64,000 nt of DNA from an uncultured Hymenobacter sp. Lineage in GTDB: Bacteria; Bacteroidota; Bacteroidia; Cytophagales; Hymenobacteraceae. The position numbers were made by a program, and so were the translations under genes. The notes beneath the pieces are model-generated. The model saw only the letters and a list, made by a program, of their open reading frames with translations, had not been told where the DNA came from and did not search any database. This document shows, piece after piece, positions 27,512 to 36,396 of the stretch (its first letter is position 1; each line of letters opens with the position of its first letter). The stretch is taken from positions 186,001 to 250,000 of the forward strand of contig CAJYPK010000006.1 of NCBI GenBank assembly GCA_913776615.1. Reading direction: 5' to 3'.

Positions 27512-28480
27512 CTATGGATTGCCCTTGGCCGAGCCGGTGGCGGGCGTCAGGTTGCGGTAGAGCTTGGCGCGCAGGCGGTCGCGGCGGGCCGTAGCGCGCA
27601 GCAGTGGCGGCAATAGCTGCTGGCACAAGCGGTTCACGGTCAGGTCTTCACTTGTATAAGTCGGTAGCTTGATAGCCTCTTGCAGCACGGCAATGGCACG
27701 GCGGCGCTGGCCCTGGTACTTGTAGATGCGGGCCAGGTCGTAGCAGTACTGCACGCGGGTAGGATCGAGCTCACGGGCCTTTTCGAGGGCGCTCAGCGCT
27801 TTTTTGGTAGAGGCCCCCTGCGGATAGCCGCCGAGAAAAATTCGCGAGAACGTTTTTTCCAGCACGTTGTAGTGCGCCACGCGGTAGTACCAGCGGCCCA
27901 GCAACTGCCAGGCCTCGGGCATGTCGGGCCGGCGCTCGGCCGCCAGGTACACGTGCGGCCGCAGCTGCTTGAACAGCCGCAGCCGGTCGCGGGCGCTGAT
28001 CAGGCCCGCCTCACTAAACAAGGCCAGGGCCATGGCGTAGTTGCTTTCGCCGCCGTCCTGTTGCAGCTCCAGCGCCCGGGCGGCGTATTGATGAGCGGCG
28101 TCGAAGTACGCTTTTTTGCGCGTCTCGTCCGAGTAGCGGTTGCCGATGCTTACGCTGAGCACGGCGGCCCGCCACAGCGCCTCGTAGTGCTGGGCGTTGA
28201 GCTTGAGGACCGCCTGGTACTCGGCCAGGGCCTCCGATTCCCGGTACTTGGTGAGCAGCGTAGCAGCCTTACGCAGGCGCTGGCGCACGAGCGCCGAGTC
28301 GGGCGCCTGCGCGGCTTTGCTCCGGCCCGCGGGCGGGCCAATCGGCGCGGGGGCTTCGGGAATGGCGGGCAGCGAGGGTTGCGCGGTGGTGGTTTTTTGG
28401 GCTTGCACCAGGGAGGGGCTTGCCAGCCCGGCCAGCCCTAGCCACAGTACTCCTACGCTTATTCGCTGCGCCTTTGTCAT
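27512..28480 (-). CDS. exported TPR-repeat protein
   Basis: A 322-residue protein: signal peptide (ISVGVLWLGLAGLASPSLVQA), a Pro/Ala linker, then TPR-like helices (YRESEALAEYQAVLKLNAQH; VQYCYDLARIYKYQGQRRRA). It resembles the periplasmic TPR proteins with the WQLLGRWYYRVAHYN pattern, akin to regulator-of-microtubule-dynamics-like proteins of Bacteroidota; no enzymatic motif is seen. ATG 28480 is preferred over GTG 28492. Its 5' end is 36 bases after the parC stop, so cotranscription with parC is possible. Confidence 0.75.
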   Translation of the reverse strand: MTKAQRISVGVLWLGLAGLASPSLVQAQKTTTAQPSLPAIPEAPAPIGPPAGRSKAAQAPDSALVRQRLRKAATLLTKYRESEALAEYQAVLKLNAQHYEALWRAAVLSVSIGNRYSDETRKKAYFDAAHQYAARALELQQDGGESNYAMALALFSEAGLISARDRLRLFKQLRPHVYLAAERRPDMPEAWQLLGRWYYRVAHYNVLEKTFSRIFLGGYPQGASTKKALSALEKARELDPTRVQYCYDLARIYKYQGQRRRAIAVLQEAIKLPTYTSEDLTVNRLCQQLLPPLLRATARRDRLRAKLYRNLTPATGSAKGNP

Positions 28481-28516
28481 GCTACTACCCACGGGCCGAC
28501 GGCTCGGCCCCGGCCC

Positions 28517-31507
28517 CTAAAATAAGCCCAACTGTGCCTTGGGCCGCCGCAGCAGGGCCTGCGACTGCGCCACTTCCTCGTCCGTTATGTCTACCGGAAC
28601 CAACGGGGCTGGTTCTGCTGACGCGGCGGCCGGGCTGGCTTCGGGCTCGGCCTCGGGTTCGGATTTGGCGGCCCCGCGCTTCTTGGCCTCGCGGCGGGCA
28701 GGCTCGGGGCCTTCGTCGGTGAGCAGGCTCACGCCGTGAATTTTGAAGAAGTTGAGCTTGTTGCCCATCGCCTTCCACCCCTTCACCTCAATAAACTGGT
28801 CGAGGCGGATTTTCTCGGTTTCCTTCTCGGCCTTCTTGTCGCGCTGCAATTTTACCTCCACCTCCGGCTCAGCGAAGGTGCTCACGGCCAGCAGCCGCGA
28901 GCCCTTGCTTTCGGAGATGAACGTAAAGGGCTTTTCCATCGTCGTAGTTTCGATGTGAAAGCGCTTGACGTAGTGCATTTTCGTTTCGCCGTCCATGTAT
29001 ACGGCGCTCACTACCGTATGGGGCTCCAGCTTGCGCAGAATGAGAATATTCGGCACATCAAAGTGCAGCGTGGGGCTAGGTGGCTTCAGCTCGTACGAGC
29101 CATCCTTGTACACTACCAGTACCACGTGCTCGGTGTCGAAGGCCCCCAGGTAGCGGCCGTGGCCGGCGTGGTTGAGGCGGCCCACTACGCTATCGAAGAA
29201 GACCTCCCGGCCACCCAGCGTGCTGTCGCCCACCGACTTTTGCTTGATGCTCTTAATCTGCTGCTTGGTTACGATGTTGCCCATCGAGCCTTTGCCCTTG
29301 ATGGCCAGCTCGGCAAAATCAAACTCAAACTGCTTGACCCGGGCCGGGGCCTTGTCGGAAAGCTGAATGGCGACGGTCTCGCTTTCCGAATTCGGGTTAG
29401 CCGTGAGGTACAGCGTTTTGGTACCCTTGGTGCCCTTGGTGAGGTCGTAGGTTTTATCGCGGGTGATGCCCGTAACCAGGAAGCGCTTGGCAAAGCTGAT
29501 GCCGCTGGCCCCGTCCACGTACACCATGTTGTACACCAGGCGGTCGTCGTTCTTATTGTACACCCCGGCGTGCAGAATGTCCTTGCCCACGAAGGTCTTC
29601 TCCGCGATTTTGGTCACCACGAACGTACCGTCGCGCTTGATGGCGATAATGTCGTCGAGGTCCGAGCAGTCGACTACGAACTCCGCTTTCTCATCTTTCT
29701 TCAGGCCGTAGCCCACGAAGCCGTCCTGGCGGTTTACGTACAGCTTCTGGTTGGCAATGGCGACTTTTTGGGCCGTCACCACATCGAAGGTGCGCAGCTG
29801 CGTCTTGCGCTCGCGGCCCGCGCCGTATTTCTTCAGCAGGCTGTCGAAGTAGGCGATGGCGTAGCGCGTGAGGTGGGCCAGGTTGTCGGCCACCTCGGCC
29901 AGCTCGGCGTCGAGCTTCTGAATGTACTCCTCGGCCTTGAAGCCGTCGTACTTTGAGATGCGCTTGATGCGGATTTCGGTCAGGCGCGTGAGGTCGTCCT
30001 GGCTTACCGGGCGGCGCAGCACGATGCGCGTGTCGTTGGCCTTCAGCTTCTCCCCTTCCACGCGCACAAACTTCTTGAGGCCGGCGTCGATGGTTTCGAG
30101 AATCTGCTCCCAGGTTTCGCACTCCTCGATTTTGCGGTAGATGCGGTTTTCGATGAAAATCTTCTCCAGCGAGGCCGAGTGCCATTTTTCCTGCAGCTCG
30201 TGCTGACGGATTTCCAGCTCGCGCTCCAGCAGGCGCACCGTTTTGCCGGTGCTCAGGCGCAGCATGTCCTCCACGCTCACGAAGCGCGGCTTGTCATCGA
30301 TGATGACGCAGGTGTTGGGCGAGAGCGAGATTTCGCAGTCGGTGAAGGCGTAGAGCGCGTCGATGGTGAGGTCGGGGCTGATGCCGGGCGGCAGCTGCAC
30401 CTGGATCTCGACGTCGGCGGCGGTATTATCCACCACCTTCTTGATCTTGATTTTATTCGCCTCGCTGGCCTTCACGATGCTCTCCATGAGCGCCGTGGTG
30501 GTGGTGCCGTAGGGAATGTCGCGGATGATAAGCAGCGTTTTATCGACCTTCTCAATCGTGGCCCGCAGTCGGATGCGCCCGCCGCGCTGCCCGCCCTGGT
30601 AGTTGCTGATGTCCGCGAGACCGCCCGTCGGAAAGTCGGGGTACAGCTGAAACTCGCGCCCCCGCAGCACGGCGATGCTGGCCTGACACAGCTCGCGGAA
30701 ATTGTGGGGCATAATCTTGGTGCTCAGGCCCACGGCGATGCCTTCCACCCCCTGCGCCAGCAGCAGCGGAAATTTGACGGGCAGCGTGGTGGGCTCGCGC
30801 TTGCGGCCGTCGTAGCTCATCTGCCACTCCGTGATGTCGGGATTGAACACGACTTCGAGGGCAAACTTGGAGAGGCGGGCCTCGATGTAGCGCGGCGCGG
30901 CGGCCGAGTCGCCGGTCCGCACGTCGCCCCAGTTGCCCTGGGTTTCGATGAGCAGGTCCTTCTGGCCCAGATTCACTATCGCATCGCCGATGCTGGCATC
31001 CCCGTGCGGGTGGTACTGCATGGTTTGGCCGATGACGTTGGCCACTTTGTTGAAGCGACCGTCGTCCATCTCGTTCATGGCGTGCAGGATGCGGCGCTGC
31101 ACGGGCTTGAGGCCATCTTCCACGGCGGGCACGGCCCGCTCCAGAATCACGTAGCTGGCGTAGTCCAGAAACCAGTTCTGGTACATGCCGCGCACGTTGT
31201 TGAGGTCGTGAATGACCTCGCCAGGGGCGAATTTGGATTCTTCCTCCGCTTCCTCAACGACCTCGGCCGGCGAATCGGGCTCGGCTTCCGCGCCCTCAGA
31301 GTCCATTTCGGAAGTCGCGTCGGAGCTGGCCGATTCTTCGTCGAACAAGGTGTGGGCTACCTGCTGGGTGGCTTCGCGGGCCTCGGCATCGACCGGCGCA
31401 GCCAGGTTGGGCGGGGCCGGCGCGCTCAGGTCAAAGTCGAGCGAATCGCCCGGCTGCAAGTAGTCGGGGTGAGAAGCGTCGGAAGCAGTAGAATCAGAAA
31501 TAGCCAC
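28517..31507 (-). CDS. parC: DNA topoisomerase IV subunit A
   Basis: A protein of about 996 residues, the DNA-breaking subunit of topoisomerase IV. After an unusual acidic N-terminal extension of about 100 residues comes the type IIA core (ERAVPAVEDGLKPVQRRILH; GDASIGDAIV) and the catalytic tyrosine in AAPRYIEARLSKFALEVVF. A C-terminal DNA-wrapping domain and a charged Ala/Pro/Glu-rich tail follow. The Bacteroidota ParC pattern (MNEMDDGRFNKVANVIGQTM) distinguishes it from GyrA. An ATG exists at 31573, but a TACTTTTG element at 31547-31540 lies inside that longer frame and would start transcription downstream of it, so GTG 31507 (residues VAISDST) is preferred. Partner parE is 4.9 kb upstream. 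Confidence 0.93.
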   Translation of the reverse strand: MAISDSTASDASHPDYLQPGDSLDFDLSAPAPPNLAAPVDAEAREATQQVAHTLFDEESASSDATSEMDSEGAEAEPDSPAEVVEEAEEESKFAPGEVIHDLNNVRGMYQNWFLDYASYVILERAVPAVEDGLKPVQRRILHAMNEMDDGRFNKVANVIGQTMQYHPHGDASIGDAIVNLGQKDLLIETQGNWGDVRTGDSAAAPRYIEARLSKFALEVVFNPDITEWQMSYDGRKREPTTLPVKFPLLLAQGVEGIAVGLSTKIMPHNFRELCQASIAVLRGREFQLYPDFPTGGLADISNYQGGQRGGRIRLRATIEKVDKTLLIIRDIPYGTTTTALMESIVKASEANKIKIKKVVDNTAADVEIQVQLPPGISPDLTIDALYAFTDCEISLSPNTCVIIDDKPRFVSVEDMLRLSTGKTVRLLERELEIRQHELQEKWHSASLEKIFIENRIYRKIEECETWEQILETIDAGLKKFVRVEGEKLKANDTRIVLRRPVSQDDLTRLTEIRIKRISKYDGFKAEEYIQKLDAELAEVADNLAHLTRYAIAYFDSLLKKYGAGRERKTQLRTFDVVTAQKVAIANQKLYVNRQDGFVGYGLKKDEKAEFVVDCSDLDDIIAIKRDGTFVVTKIAEKTFVGKDILHAGVYNKNDDRLVYNMVYVDGASGISFAKRFLVTGITRDKTYDLTKGTKGTKTLYLTANPNSESETVAIQLSDKAPARVKQFEFDFAELAIKGKGSMGNIVTKQQIKSIKQKSVGDSTLGGREVFFDSVVGRLNHAGHGRYLGAFDTEHVVLVVYKDGSYELKPPSPTLHFDVPNILILRKLEPHTVVSAVYMDGETKMHYVKRFHIETTTMEKPFTFISESKGSRLLAVSTFAEPEVEVKLQRDKKAEKETEKIRLDQFIEVKGWKAMGNKLNFFKIHGVSLLTDEGPEPARREAKKRGAAKSEPEAEPEASPAAASAEPAPLVPVDITDEEVAQSQALLRRPKAQLGLF

Positions 31508-31539
31508 GGGAGAAAACGTAAAAATCGGCAAGCGGTCGC

Positions 31540-31547
31540 CAAAAGTA
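31540..31547 (-). promoter_or_regulatory. candidate -7 element of parC
   Basis: TACTTTTG on the minus strand is an exact TAnnTTTG match. It would place the transcript start near 31533, about 25 bases before GTG 31507. The -33 element is weak (CTG at 16 bases). Confidence 0.45.
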
Positions 31548-31666
31548 CCGTAAAAATTGGCGGCAGCCATCATTTTATAAGGGCTTACCCGGCTGCAAAG
31601 TTCCCAATAATATTAGCCAACGCTTTTGCAACAACCACTAATTTAGCTAGCAATGTTGATTTTCAG

Positions 31667-31704
31667 CAAAAAAAGCCTCCGCCCGGGTTCAGGCGGAGGC
31701 TTTT
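31667..31704 (-). terminator. intrinsic terminator of the metalloprotease gene
   Basis: A perfect 13-bp stem (31671-31683 with 31692-31704) is followed on the minus strand by eight T residues. It lies 17 bases past the stop. Confidence 0.92.
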
Positions 31705-31721
31705 AGACTACTAGTGCAGAG

Positions 31722-34700
31722 TTATTCGATCACCAAGCGCTGCCGCAGTGCACCGCAACGCACAACGTACAGGCCCGGGGCGAGGCCCGTCAGCGAAAGC
31801 TGCATCGCCTGGCCAGCGGCCAGGGCGGGGCGGCTCAGCACTACCTGGCCCAGGGTATTGAGCAGCAGCAGCGGGGCCGTAGCGGCCCCGCTGCTGAGTT
31901 GCACTTTGGCGGTACCACTGGCGGGATTGGGATATACTTGCAAGCCCCCCACCGGGCTAGCCGCCACGGCAGTTGCCGTGGCCAGCGGGGTGCTCGCCGT
32001 ACCCAGCGCCACGCTGAAGCTATTGCCACCCACCGAGTTGGCCCCGGCAATATCCAGGATGCGGTCGTTGTTGAGGTCGGCCACTACCACGTTGCGCGGC
32101 TGATTGCCGATGCCGGCTTTCGTAACCGGCCCCGTGAAGGAGCCCGACGCTGCATTATAGCTGAAAATGTCGACCCCGCCGGCGGTAGAACCGGCCCGGG
32201 AAGCCAGCAGGTCAATCAGCCCATCACCATTGTAATCACCCGAGCTGATGGTGTAAGCGAATACGGTGGGCAACAAGCGAATAACCGGCGTAGTAAAGGT
32301 ACCGTCGCCGTTGCCGACCCATACCTGCACGGGCCGGCCATTGCTGTCGAAGGTATTGACGGAAGCCAGGTCGAGGTGGCCGTCGCCGGTAAAGTCGGCC
32401 GTTATCACCTGGTTGATACCGGTGGCAGTCAGGCTGATAGTACCCGCGAATGAGCCGGCCCCGTCACCGAGGCGCACGTTCAGCGTACCGGCCGTATTGT
32501 TGGCCGCGGCCAAGTCCAGACGCCCATCCTCGTCGAAGTCGGCCAGCGCTACGGACAGGGTGCCAACCCCGAAGCCAGTGGCTTGGCTGGTGGTAAAGGC
32601 AAAGTTACCGTTGCCACTGGCATCGGCATTGGCCAGCCCGATTATCACCCGGCCCAGGGTGCTGGATCCGGCCGCCGTCACCAGGTCGAGGTTACCATCG
32701 CCGTTGAGGTCACCCACCGTCGTCATGGTCACGGCGCCCAGCCCCGTGAGGCTGGTCTGGGCCGTAAACGTACCGTCGCCATTGCCTTTCAAGATGTTGA
32801 TGGTACTGTTGGCGGGGGTCGTTCCCCCGGAGCAGGTCACGACCAGGTCGAGGTTGCCGTCGTTGTTGAGGTCGGCCAGCACGGCATTCAGCGGCGTCGG
32901 ACCCACCGCGATGGGGCTGCCGGTGGCGGGGGTAAAGCCCGTGCCCGTCCCGTTGTTGAGCAGCACGCTCACGGTGTTGCTCGTGCGGTTGACCATTACC
33001 AGGTCGAGGGCCGCGTTGGCGTCGAGGTTACCGGCTACGATGCTCTCGGGGCGGATTTGCAAGCCCGTGGTGTAATCGACGCTCGTACCCAGGCCCGTGG
33101 CGGGGCTCGTCCGGGTGGTAAACTGGCTCACGTAGGGGCGAGCCAGCGGCGTGGGCCCGCTACCCGTCGTCACGGCCGTCGTAAGCGTAGCCTGCACTAC
33201 TTCTCCCGCCCGGAAGGCGGTAGTGGGGGCGAAAGACACCGTATTACCGCTTACCGTAGTCGTACCAGCGAGGAGCCCCCCGGCTTGCAGGCTGCTCACT
33301 TTCAGCGGGGCAGTGGAGGTAGCCGTAGCATTGGGCGCGGCGTTGAGCGTAGCAGCAACAGCGGCTTGTTCGCTGGCTGCCGCGGTACCCGAGGGTGGGC
33401 TCATGGCCAGGGGGCTGAAGGTGAACGACGTAACGGTAAACGAGACGGCGTTGCTATTGCCACCCACCGTCGTCACCACTACCGGGCCGGTGGAGGCCCC
33501 GAATGGCACGTTCAGGGTGATGGTATTCGGCTGGGACACGTAGTCGGTGCTGCTAAAATTGAGGCGCTGCACCAACACGCCGTTAAAGGAAACCCGTAGC
33601 GCATTGCCCAGCCCGGTACCCGCTAGCGTCACCGAGCTACCCTCGGCCCCCGAGGTGGGGCTCAGGCTATTCAGCACCGGCGTTACGCTGAAGGTACCCG
33701 CCGTACTAATGCCGGCCGCCGTCCCGGTGCGCGTTACCACTACCGCGCCCGTCAGGGCCGCTGCGGGCACCGTCACCTGGATGCTGGTATTTGTTACGCT
33801 GGTAATAGTACCTGCCACGGTACCCGAGAGAGCAGTAAAGCTCACGCTCAAATCGGCCGCCGCGGTGCCAAAATTGTCGCCCGTGATGGTCACGACCGTC
33901 CCCACCGGCCCGCTGGCTGGGCTGAGGCTGGTAGCCACGGGACCGGTGGTGATGATGAAATTCGAGTCCGAGATGTCAAAAAAGTAATTGTCGGCGGCTT
34001 CCACCATCACGCGGGCCGTGGTCGTGTTAAGGCCTGCCGGCACCGTGACGCTCACCGAGCCCGTACCATCGACGTTGGGCACGGCGGCGGCCAGTATGGT
34101 GGGGTACGTTACCCCGCCGTCGGTGCTGAGGCGAATGTTGACCGTCTGGCAGTTCACGGCCGAGCTCTTGGTACCCACGCCATTCCAGGTTACGGTCTGG
34201 GTCGAGCCCGCCACCCACTTCGCGCCCGTATTGGGGGCCAGCAGGGCGAAGGGCGTGCTGTTGGCGGCACTCACGGTCAGGGTCACCAGGCTGCTCTCCG
34301 TTACGCCGCCCACGATGCCGCTGGTCGTGGCGTCGTAGGCCGCGCCGGTACCAGCGTGGTAGTCGCGCACGGTGCACTTAAAATTCAGCGAGCGGCCTAC
34401 GGTGGGCAGGCGCTCGACCAGGTTGGTGCTCGCCGTGGGGGAGCCACCCAGGTAGCTCAGCCGGGGGAAGTAGCGAGTGGCCCCGGTAGTGCTAGGCAGA
34501 ATGGAGCGAAATAACGGGAAGTTATCGCCGGTTACCTGCGGGTCGGTCACGTTGGCCAGCGAGCCCGTGTCCAGCTCCTCCCAGTTGTACTGCAGCACGT
34601 CGGCCGCGTTGGCATCGGCCCCGGTGGCCGATAACTTGAAAGGCGTTCCCTGCGGAATGGTTTTGTTCTCCGGTACCGTAATGGTGGGCGGCGTATTGCC

Positions 34701-36086
34701 CGAGCTAAAGGTGGTGCCGGTCGCAAAAGCCTCCGTAAGCGCCTCTATGTAGCTGCGCATCTGATCGATAGAGCCCGCGTGGTAGTAGGCGTCGTTCCGG
34801 GCCTCGATAGTAGCTCCGCAGCCCACGTCGGCGTACGACATAATCGTGCTGCCGCTGCCGGGCTCCCAGGCCGAGCTGGCCGTGCGGTTGGCGGCGCACC
34901 CCCCGTTAAACGTGTGCGTGGCCGAAAACTGGTGGCCCATTTCGTGGGCGATTACGTTGGTCGAAAAATACGAAATCGGGTTGCTGCGCCCCGCGTTGCC
35001 CGACACTGCGCCAGCTTTATAGGGCAGATTCGGCCCGCTGGTGGGCACCGTAGTAGGGCTGTAAGGCGAGGCGGTGTTCGGATTGCCGACCACGCCCACG
35101 TAAGCCAGCCCGCTGCCGCTGGACGAGAACAGGTGGCCCAGATCAAACGAAGTAGTACCGAAGCGATTCTCAAGGTTGATACGGTTTTGCTGTATCATCT
35201 GAAAATCGCTGGTCTGGTTGTAATTACCGGTTACCGAGCTGTTGTAGAACTTATAATTAACCAAGGTCATCGTCACGGCCAGGTCGCGCTCCTGAATGGC
35301 CCGCACGTTGTTGACGAGCGCCATCACGTTGGTCAGCACGTCGGTCGAGTCCGTACCGTTGGCCGCGCTGTGCACGCTGGCACTGTACTCTTTAGTGGTG
35401 GCAACGATCAGCCGGTACACCGTCAGCGTCGGGCCGATGGGCTGCGTAATGGTGCTAGTGCGGGCACCAGTCGCGTTGGGGCCACGGCCCTGGCGCACGG
35501 CGGGCGGCTGGGGCACGGCGGGCAGTTCCGTAGTACCGCAGGCCCCGGGGCTGGTGGTGGCCGGCAGCACGTCTTTGGCGTAGTAGCTGATGAGGTGCTG
35601 GGCGTCGTCTTTGCTGGCAGCCTCCAGGTACACCGGGCCGCTGGGCTGATCGGTGAGGATCTGGGCCAGTACCCCGGTGGTGCTCACCGTGAGGCTCAGG
35701 CGGGCCGAGCGGTCGTCGAGGCCCTGCCCGCCGTAGGTGCGGACGTTGGGGTTTTGAGCGGCCAGGGCGGGCGCCAGCAGCGGCGCTTCCCACACCGCAA
35801 AGCGCTGGCTGGTACCATCGGGCTGCGGCAGCAGCACCGTTAGCGGGGCACCGGCACTATGCAGCTTAGCTCCGCCCAGGCTGCGACGCAGGCCGGCCAG
35901 GTCGAGGGTGTACGTCTGGTATTGCCGCAGCTGCTTGCCCACGGGCGACGCGGCCGCTCGTGCGCCCCCGGCCTCAGCCCGAAAATACGAAGCCGTAGTT
36001 TGAGCGGCGGCTGGTAGCCCGGCCCCCAGCAGCAACAGGCCTAGCCCCCACTGACGCAGCCGACAACTTAGTAGCATTTTCTTCAT
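31722..36086 (-). CDS. secreted zinc metalloprotease with TIG, FG-GAP and T9SS sorting domains
   Basis: A 1,454-residue exported protease. A signal peptide (GLGLLLLGAGLPAAAQ) and a propeptide-like region precede the reprolysin-like catalytic domain, with HEMGHQFSATH at 381-391 (ligands His381, His385, His391; catalytic Glu382) and the Met-turn TIMSYADVGC. Ig-like regions and two IPT/TIG domains follow (SLSPASGPVGTVVTITGDNF; SLSPTSGAEGSSVTLAGTGL). Seven FG-GAP/VCBS repeats with calcium-loop motifs (DLNNDGNLDLV, DLNGDGNLDLV, DYNGDGLIDLL) come next. It ends in a type IX secretion sorting domain (LQVYPNPASGTAKVQL to RLVIE). It probably acts at or outside the cell surface. Substrate unknown. Confidence 0.93.
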   Translation of the reverse strand: MKKMLLSCRLRQWGLGLLLLGAGLPAAAQTTASYFRAEAGGARAAASPVGKQLRQYQTYTLDLAGLRRSLGGAKLHSAGAPLTVLLPQPDGTSQRFAVWEAPLLAPALAAQNPNVRTYGGQGLDDRSARLSLTVSTTGVLAQILTDQPSGPVYLEAASKDDAQHLISYYAKDVLPATTSPGACGTTELPAVPQPPAVRQGRGPNATGARTSTITQPIGPTLTVYRLIVATTKEYSASVHSAANGTDSTDVLTNVMALVNNVRAIQERDLAVTMTLVNYKFYNSSVTGNYNQTSDFQMIQQNRINLENRFGTTSFDLGHLFSSSGSGLAYVGVVGNPNTASPYSPTTVPTSGPNLPYKAGAVSGNAGRSNPISYFSTNVIAHEMGHQFSATHTFNGGCAANRTASSAWEPGSGSTIMSYADVGCGATIEARNDAYYHAGSIDQMRSYIEALTEAFATGTTFSSGNTPPTITVPENKTIPQGTPFKLSATGADANAADVLQYNWEELDTGSLANVTDPQVTGDNFPLFRSILPSTTGATRYFPRLSYLGGSPTASTNLVERLPTVGRSLNFKCTVRDYHAGTGAAYDATTSGIVGGVTESSLVTLTVSAANSTPFALLAPNTGAKWVAGSTQTVTWNGVGTKSSAVNCQTVNIRLSTDGGVTYPTILAAAVPNVDGTGSVSVTVPAGLNTTTARVMVEAADNYFFDISDSNFIITTGPVATSLSPASGPVGTVVTITGDNFGTAAADLSVSFTALSGTVAGTITSVTNTSIQVTVPAAALTGAVVVTRTGTAAGISTAGTFSVTPVLNSLSPTSGAEGSSVTLAGTGLGNALRVSFNGVLVQRLNFSSTDYVSQPNTITLNVPFGASTGPVVVTTVGGNSNAVSFTVTSFTFSPLAMSPPSGTAAASEQAAVAATLNAAPNATATSTAPLKVSSLQAGGLLAGTTTVSGNTVSFAPTTAFRAGEVVQATLTTAVTTGSGPTPLARPYVSQFTTRTSPATGLGTSVDYTTGLQIRPESIVAGNLDANAALDLVMVNRTSNTVSVLLNNGTGTGFTPATGSPIAVGPTPLNAVLADLNNDGNLDLVVTCSGGTTPANSTINILKGNGDGTFTAQTSLTGLGAVTMTTVGDLNGDGNLDLVTAAGSSTLGRVIIGLANADASGNGNFAFTTSQATGFGVGTLSVALADFDEDGRLDLAAANNTAGTLNVRLGDGAGSFAGTISLTATGINQVITADFTGDGHLDLASVNTFDSNGRPVQVWVGNGDGTFTTPVIRLLPTVFAYTISSGDYNGDGLIDLLASRAGSTAGGVDIFSYNAASGSFTGPVTKAGIGNQPRNVVVADLNNDRILDIAGANSVGGNSFSVALGTASTPLATATAVAASPVGGLQVYPNPASGTAKVQLSSGAATAPLLLLNTLGQVVLSRPALAAGQAMQLSLTGLAPGLYVVRCGALRQRLVIE

Positions 36087-36396
36087 ATTAGCTTGATGAT
36101 TACTATAACTTTCGATTTATTCCGAAAATCCTGCGGCAAGGTAAGCGCTTCTTATTCCACCCGACATGAACAATGTATTACCAAGCAGATAACACCCCCT
36201 TTTTCCGCTTAATCTACCCCCGTCGCCGCAAATAGAAATTGCATTTTATCTTATTGAAAGTTGCTGTACCGAGCGTCCTCCTTGTGTTCTTAGAAGCAGA
36301 AATGCGCCCCCCGCCGCTACTTGCTCGGCAGGGGGCGCACTAGCCCCTGGTGGGTAACGACCGCGGACAGGCTCACGCGGCGAGGCGTCGCGCCGC
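36087..36396. other. intergenic region with likely parE terminator
   Basis: 310 bases. A GC-rich hairpin (TGCGCCCCCCGCCG at 36303-36316 with 36326-36339, one mismatch) stands about 60 bases past the parE stop and is followed by a weak T-rich segment, a probable terminator. The remaining AT-rich 36100-36290 should hold the metalloprotease promoter; I see no full consensus element. Confidence 0.5.
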
